Shown piece after piece: positions 34,046 to 38,025 of a stretch of 38,025 nt of DNA. Made by a program: the position numbers and the translations under genes. Each line of letters starts with the position of its first letter. The first letter of the stretch is position 1. Origin of the DNA: a bacterium (GTDB lineage Bacteria; Bacteroidota; Bacteroidia; Chitinophagales; Saprospiraceae); contig JANSXW010000054.1 of NCBI GenBank assembly GCA_024742755.1, forward strand, positions 1 through 38,025. The letters are read 5' to 3'. Below the pieces are notes generated by a model, which worked only from the letters and a program-made list of their open reading frames with translations, was not told the DNA's origin and did no database searches.

Positions 34046-35188
34046 ATGAAGCTCAACCGCAAAACCTTTTTCAAAGGCCTGGCCCTTGGCACCATCTCCC
34101 TCCCTTTTGTGATTAAAGGGCTGGGCGGCGTCAGCCATGCGCAGGAAGAAAGCGATGGCAGCCCCAACATCATCACTGCCAAAAAATACCGCTGGAAGAT
34201 GGTGACCACCTGGCCGCCCAAGTTCCCGATCCTGGGCGAAGCCTGCGAGCTTTTTGCCGACCGCGTACGGCAGTTATCCGGTGGGCGTATGGACATCCGG
34301 GTCTACGGCGGCAATGAACTGGTGCCGGCACTGGAAGCCTTTGATACGGTGCGGGAAGGCGGAGCAGAATTGGGTTGCGGAGCCGCCTATTACTGGGCAG
34401 GCAAAGCAGAAGCCGCGCAGTTTTTTGCCTCCGTCCCATTCGGCATGAACGCACAGCAGCTCAATGCCTGGATGGTCAGCGGTGGCCTCAAGCTATGGGA
34501 GGAACTCTACGCCGATTTCAACCTTATCCCCATGCCGGGCGGCAATACCGGCGTGCAGATGGGCGGCTGGTTCAATAAAGAGATCAACAGCGTGGAAGAC
34601 CTGAAAGGGCTCAAAATGCGTATCCCCGGTCTGGGCGGCAAGGTACTGCAACGGGCGGGCGGCGCACCGGTGCTCATGGCAGGTGGTGAAATCTATACCG
34701 GACTGGAGCGGGGCGTTATCGATGCTACGGAATGGCTGGGCCCCTTCCACGACACCCTGATGGGCTTCCACGAAATCGCTGAGTACTACTACAGTCCCGG
34801 CTGGCACGAGCCCGGCACCATGCTGGAGTTCTTCGTCAATAAAACCCAGATGGAACAACTGCCCTCCGACCTGCAGGGCATCATCAAGACCGTAGCCGGC
34901 GAGCTCTCCGGCTGGATCCTCAGCCAAATGGAAGCCAATAACTCCGCTGCCCTCGCCAAACTCCTGGAAAAAGGCATCAACATCCGGCGCTTCCCCGATG
35001 AAGTCATCCGTCAAATGCGCACCTACACCGCAGAAGCGATTGATGAAATCACCGCCCGGGACCCCATAAGCAAAAAAGTGTACGCGTCCTACCGCAGTTT
35101 CCAGCAAAAGGCGGCAGATTATGCGGCGATCACGGAGAAGGCTTATTATAACCGGATTCAGGTGGATTCGGGGGTTCGGTTGGGGTAG
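34046..35188 (+). CDS. TRAP transporter substrate-binding protein (DctP family, TakP-like)
   Basis: A 380-residue extracytoplasmic binding protein. The N-terminus (NRKTFFKGLALG, then a hydrophobic core and SHAQ) is Tat-like but lacks the second Arg, so a Sec or lipid-free export is also possible. The carboxylate-binding Arg192 is in LKMRIPGLGGKVLQRAGG, and GVIDATEWLGPFHD is a mark of the TakP-like subgroup that binds alpha-keto acids or related carboxylates. It is encoded convergent to its presumed permease genes, unlike the usual dctPQM order, with 8 bp between its stop and that of the DUF481 gene. Confidence 0.92.
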   Translation: MKLNRKTFFKGLALGTISLPFVIKGLGGVSHAQEESDGSPNIITAKKYRWKMVTTWPPKFPILGEACELFADRVRQLSGGRMDIRVYGGNELVPALEAFDTVREGGAELGCGAAYYWAGKAEAAQFFASVPFGMNAQQLNAWMVSGGLKLWEELYADFNLIPMPGGNTGVQMGGWFNKEINSVEDLKGLKMRIPGLGGKVLQRAGGAPVLMAGGEIYTGLERGVIDATEWLGPFHDTLMGFHEIAEYYYSPGWHEPGTMLEFFVNKTQMEQLPSDLQGIIKTVAGELSGWILSQMEANNSAALAKLLEKGINIRRFPDEVIRQMRTYTAEAIDEITARDPISKKVYASYRSFQQKAADYAAITEKAYYNRIQVDSGVRLG

Positions 35189-35196
35189 GTTGACTA

Positions 35197-35955
35197 TCAA
35201 AAACTCTTCACCGTAAACCCAAAAGTCAGCAAGCTGTCCTCCTGCCGTTGCCCCTCGATCACTATACTTTCGAAGGTGTGCAGAAAGTTGGTCCTGAAGT
35301 TTAGGTACCTGGTGAGGGGAATCTCTAGCCCGAGGTCTACCCGCCAGCGATAGTTATCGCCCCTTTCCAAAGAGGGCTGATAGTAACTCTCATGGCCAAC
35401 GATTAGCTTCCTTTTGAAGAGATGATATTTGCCCTTGATCCAAATTGTACCCCGAAAGGTGTCGATGGATTGGGTACCGTTGTAAGCTGCGCGATTGAAG
35501 GTGTCGTTATTGAATTCAGTCTGCTCAAATTCACTGGAGAGGGCTACTTTCAGCCAGTTCCCATCTTTTTTCAGCAACTGAAAAGTGACGCCTCCGCCCA
35601 AAAGGGTACGTACATCAATCTGCCTTCTGAAATTGGTGCTTACAAAGCCCAAAAGAAGTGGGTATACCTTTTTCCTGGGATTGAAATAGAGGAAGTTCAG
35701 GCTGAGGATATCTTCATCGGCTTTTTGCTTCCCAAACTCCTGATAAACAAAGGAATTTTGGGTTTTGAACACCCACTTTTCCCACAGCTTATAGCTCAGG
35801 TCGGAATTGGCTCTGAAAATGACCGTTTGCACATTCCCGCCCTGGAAAATCCCGCTTAACGAAAGGCGGGCCTGCAGTTTCAGGGTGTCACTCTCGTCGG
35901 TTTGGGCGAAGAGGCAGATGGGCAAAACAAAGCAAATCAGTACCAGTCTTTTCAT
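35197..35955 (-). CDS. DUF481 outer-membrane beta-barrel protein
   Basis: A 252-residue protein with a signal peptide (MKRLVLICFVLPICLFAQ). The mature part is nearly all alternating beta strands (LQARLSLSGIFQGGNVQTV, NSFVYQEFG, YFNPRKKVYPLLLGF) and ends LTFGFTVKSF with an aromatic last residue, as in outer-membrane barrels. It matches the DUF481 (YdiY-like) pattern. It is the last gene of the TRAP permease unit, 6 bp after the large permease stop, so it may be an outer-membrane partner for uptake of the same substrate. Confidence 0.85.
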   Translation of the reverse strand: MKRLVLICFVLPICLFAQTDESDTLKLQARLSLSGIFQGGNVQTVIFRANSDLSYKLWEKWVFKTQNSFVYQEFGKQKADEDILSLNFLYFNPRKKVYPLLLGFVSTNFRRQIDVRTLLGGGVTFQLLKKDGNWLKVALSSEFEQTEFNNDTFNRAAYNGTQSIDTFRGTIWIKGKYHLFKRKLIVGHESYYQPSLERGDNYRWRVDLGLEIPLTRYLNFRTNFLHTFESIVIEGQRQEDSLLTFGFTVKSF

Positions 35956-35961
35956 TTCTGC

Positions 35962-37266
35962 TTAATCAATCAAAAAGTACACTACTTCAGGGAAAAGAAT
36001 GACCGTACTGAGAAAGACCAGCTGAATAATCACAAACGGCAGAATACCCCGGTACAGATGCTGGGTTGTCACACCCGGAGGAGCTACTCCTTTTAGGTAA
36101 AACAGGGAAAACCCAAACGGAGGCGACAGGAAGGAGGTCTGCAGGTTCAGCCCCAGCAGTACGCCAATCCAGATCAAATCAATGTCCATCTGCACGAAAA
36201 TGGGGGCCACCACGGGTACGATAATGAAGATGATCTCAATAAAGTCGATGAAAAAGCCGGCAACAAAGACCACGATCATCACCAGGGCGAGAAAAGCCAT
36301 GGGCGACAGATTGGCTTCCTCAATCAGGCTGACGAGGTAGGTGCCCCCGCCCATTTCCCGGAAGACAAAGGAAAAGACGGTAGCGCCCAGCAAGATGACA
36401 AAGACCATGCTTGTCAGGTGGGTGGTTTCGCGCATGACGGACTTCAGGACTTCCAGATTGAATTTGCCCTGACTGATGGTGAGCAGAGTGGCTCCCATCG
36501 CACCTACGGCGGCGGCCTCAGTAGGTGAGGCAATGCCTGCAAATATGGAGCCTAGCACGGCTACAATAAGCAACATAGGCAGGACAAAAGCCTGCAGCAC
36601 TTTTCGGGTGGCCCCGGAAGCCCAGAAAGTATCCAGCTCTTCTTTCGGCATACTGGGCGCATACCCGGGGCGCATCCAGGCGGTGATGGCGATGTAGACG
36701 ATGTAAACGAGTACAAGCAACAGCCCCGGAATTAGTGCGGCTGCGAACAGCTGCCCCACAGAAACATTCAGCACACTGCCCAGTAGCACTAAGACCACAG
36801 AGGGCGGAATGATTTGACCAAGCGTCCCGGATGCGGCAATCGTGCCTGTAGCCAGTTCGGTGCGGTAACCGCGTTTCAGCATCGTCGGCAGGCTGATTAG
36901 CCCCATCGTAATTACAGTAGCGCCCACAATTCCGGTAGAGGCAGCCAGTAAAGCGCCCACGATCACCACGCTGATCGCCAGCCCGCCCCGTACCTTGCCA
37001 AACAACATCGCCATAGTCTCCAAAAGGCTTTCCGCCAGCCCGGATTTCTCCAGCATGATGCCCATGTAGATGAAAAGCGGCACCGCCATCAGCACGTAAT
37101 TGCTCACGACGCCCATCATGCGGGGCGATAGCGCGATGAAGCTGCCCGGGTCCAGAAAGCAGATGGCGTACAGGATGGAAATCCCGCCCAGCGTAAAAGC
37201 TACCGGGTACCCGTATAAAATGAGCAAAAAGATGCTGATGAACAGTAATATCGCGAGGATGGCCAT
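35962..37266 (-). CDS. TRAP transporter large permease (DctM family)
   Basis: A 434-residue membrane protein with about 12 hydrophobic helices. Family marks are LFIYMGIMLEKSGLAESLL, GALLAASTGIVGATVITMG, LIPGLLLVLVYIVYI and GIASPTEAAAVGAMGA. It forms the Na+-driven transport core together with the small permease gene that ends 3 bp upstream, and depends on a periplasmic binding protein such as the one at 34046-35188. Confidence 0.95.
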   Translation of the reverse strand: MAILAILLFISIFLLILYGYPVAFTLGGISILYAICFLDPGSFIALSPRMMGVVSNYVLMAVPLFIYMGIMLEKSGLAESLLETMAMLFGKVRGGLAISVVIVGALLAASTGIVGATVITMGLISLPTMLKRGYRTELATGTIAASGTLGQIIPPSVVLVLLGSVLNVSVGQLFAAALIPGLLLVLVYIVYIAITAWMRPGYAPSMPKEELDTFWASGATRKVLQAFVLPMLLIVAVLGSIFAGIASPTEAAAVGAMGATLLTISQGKFNLEVLKSVMRETTHLTSMVFVILLGATVFSFVFREMGGGTYLVSLIEEANLSPMAFLALVMIVVFVAGFFIDFIEIIFIIVPVVAPIFVQMDIDLIWIGVLLGLNLQTSFLSPPFGFSLFYLKGVAPPGVTTQHLYRGILPFVIIQLVFLSTVILFPEVVYFLID

Positions 37267-37269
37267 GGC

Positions 37270-37812
37270 TTATTCGGTTTCGGAGGTGCTGGAATGGGAA
37301 GGCGCTTTACCTTTAAAGATCAACCAGTTGTCGATGATACTCGCGAGCCCCTGCAGGAAAAGCAATACCATGCCCGCTGTTATCGCATATTTGATGATGT
37401 ACCGGGCTGGCAGCCCTCCGGGATCGGGCGACCCCTCTCCAATTTTGTAGGCAATAGTGGCGTATTCAAAGGAAACGTAAATCAGAATAGCTGTCCAGGG
37501 AATCAGGAATATTAGGCCTCCGATGAGATTGACCAGTGCTTTGTCCTTAGCCGAAAACTTAGCATAAAACAAATCCACCCTGACATGCCGGTCGTGCCGA
37601 AAAGCATACCCGGCCCCCAGCAAAAAAATAAGCCCGAACAGGTGCCATTCCAGCTCCATGATCCAGGCCTGGGTTTCATTAAATAGATAACGGACCACCA
37701 CATCGAAACAGACCAGCAACATCAGCAGCGTAGTCAGCCATGCCGCCGCTCTGCCTACCTGCTCATTCAGGGTGTGGATAGCCTGGGCAACTTTCCGGAG
37801 CGTAGATACCAT
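37270..37812 (-). CDS. TRAP transporter small permease (DctQ family)
   Basis: A 180-residue protein with four helices. Typical positions are VCFDVVVRYLFNETQAWIME, GAGYAFRHDRHVRVDLFY and a Pro/Gly-rich loop before the last helix (GSPDPGGLPARYIIKYAI). The start was set at ATG 37812 (MVSTLRKVAQ), which begins just before the first helix; a frame to 37866 adds 18 polar residues. It is the first gene of the unit with the large permease (3 bp gap) and the DUF481 protein. Confidence 0.92.
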   Translation of the reverse strand: MVSTLRKVAQAIHTLNEQVGRAAAWLTTLLMLLVCFDVVVRYLFNETQAWIMELEWHLFGLIFLLGAGYAFRHDRHVRVDLFYAKFSAKDKALVNLIGGLIFLIPWTAILIYVSFEYATIAYKIGEGSPDPGGLPARYIIKYAITAGMVLLFLQGLASIIDNWLIFKGKAPSHSSTSETE

Positions 37813-38025
37813 CAGCCAGGGTTTTGTTGATTTTTCTTGCTTTGATTGCTGACGAAAGATAATCAATGCCGAACGCTACCCGTAAGGTTTGCCCAAAAAA
37901 AATGATAGCAGGTCAGAAATCCAGGTTTGGCTGATCAGGAATAGTCAGATTTGTTGGCAAGCAAACACTATCTAAGAATGTGTACTTCACCACTGATGGT
38001 TTTATGGTTAACCGTGCCATTCCGG
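37813..38025. other. Upstream region of the TRAP permease unit, to the window edge
   Basis: No gene is recognised. On the minus strand TATCTTTC at 37854-37861 (7 of 8 to TAnnTTTG) could be a -7 element for the small permease gene, but no -33 element is in place. Confidence 0.4.

Overview
The window reads as chromosomal DNA of a Bacteroidota bacterium, most likely of the Saprospiria (Lewinella / Phaeodactylibacter type). The evidence is a type B gliding/T9SS C-terminal sorting domain at the left edge, a type A sorting domain on an M43 metalloprotease, a Bacteroidota tail-fibre-like surface protein, several TAnnTTTG promoter elements, few Shine-Dalgarno sequences, an outer-membrane factor built as a lipoprotein, and the bacillithiol-type protein YtxJ. 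Base composition is a little over half G+C by eye. No rRNA, tRNA, CRISPR array, integrase or insertion sequence was recognised.

Layout. 1-503: 3' end of a large secreted protein. 504-1170: non-coding, repeat-rich. 1171-4171: membrane-anchored subtilase, convergent with a two-PAS histidine kinase. 4243-6680: anchored DRGH nuclease followed 5 bp later by a HerA-like NTPase. 6702-8417: exported thioredoxin-like protein and RibD. 8814-9386: AP2-domain protein with a decayed HNH region. 9373-10594: MnmD, YtxJ and a 52-residue lipoprotein missed by size cut-offs. 10897-12836: PdhB and a TauE-like exporter. 13140-18933: complete RND efflux operon (adaptor, pump, outer-membrane factor). 19272-23086: an orphan ORF, a predicted outer-membrane protein, a SulP transporter and a coupled methyltransferase. 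23083-25396: UxaB and a Tat-exported sugar-isomerase-like lipoprotein. 25397-26546: non-coding DNA and a frameshifted surface-protein relic. 26547-29345: two exported proteins. 29457-30749: sterol-desaturase-family membrane enzyme. 30786-30948: long palindromic element. 30946-33236: HD domain fused to a Pycsar-type transmembrane effector domain, and a PA0069-type radical SAM protein. 33467-37812: Uma2-family protein and a TRAP transporter, with the binding protein convergent to the permease genes and an outer-membrane DUF481 protein between them.

How the genes work together. Most of the window is ordinary core and envelope metabolism: riboflavin (RibD), tRNA wobble modification (MnmD), pyruvate oxidation (PdhB), hexuronate use (UxaB), anion and organic-acid transport (SulP, TauE, TRAP) and drug/solute efflux (RND). 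The less ordinary parts are the HD-PycTM fusion with no visible nucleotide cyclase, the AP2/degenerate-HNH protein, a set of palindromic intergenic elements of which two share AACCTC-type inverted repeats, a four-TM subtilase, and a tiny lipoprotein abutting ytxJ. All functional calls rest on motif reading and memory of families; no database search was run.
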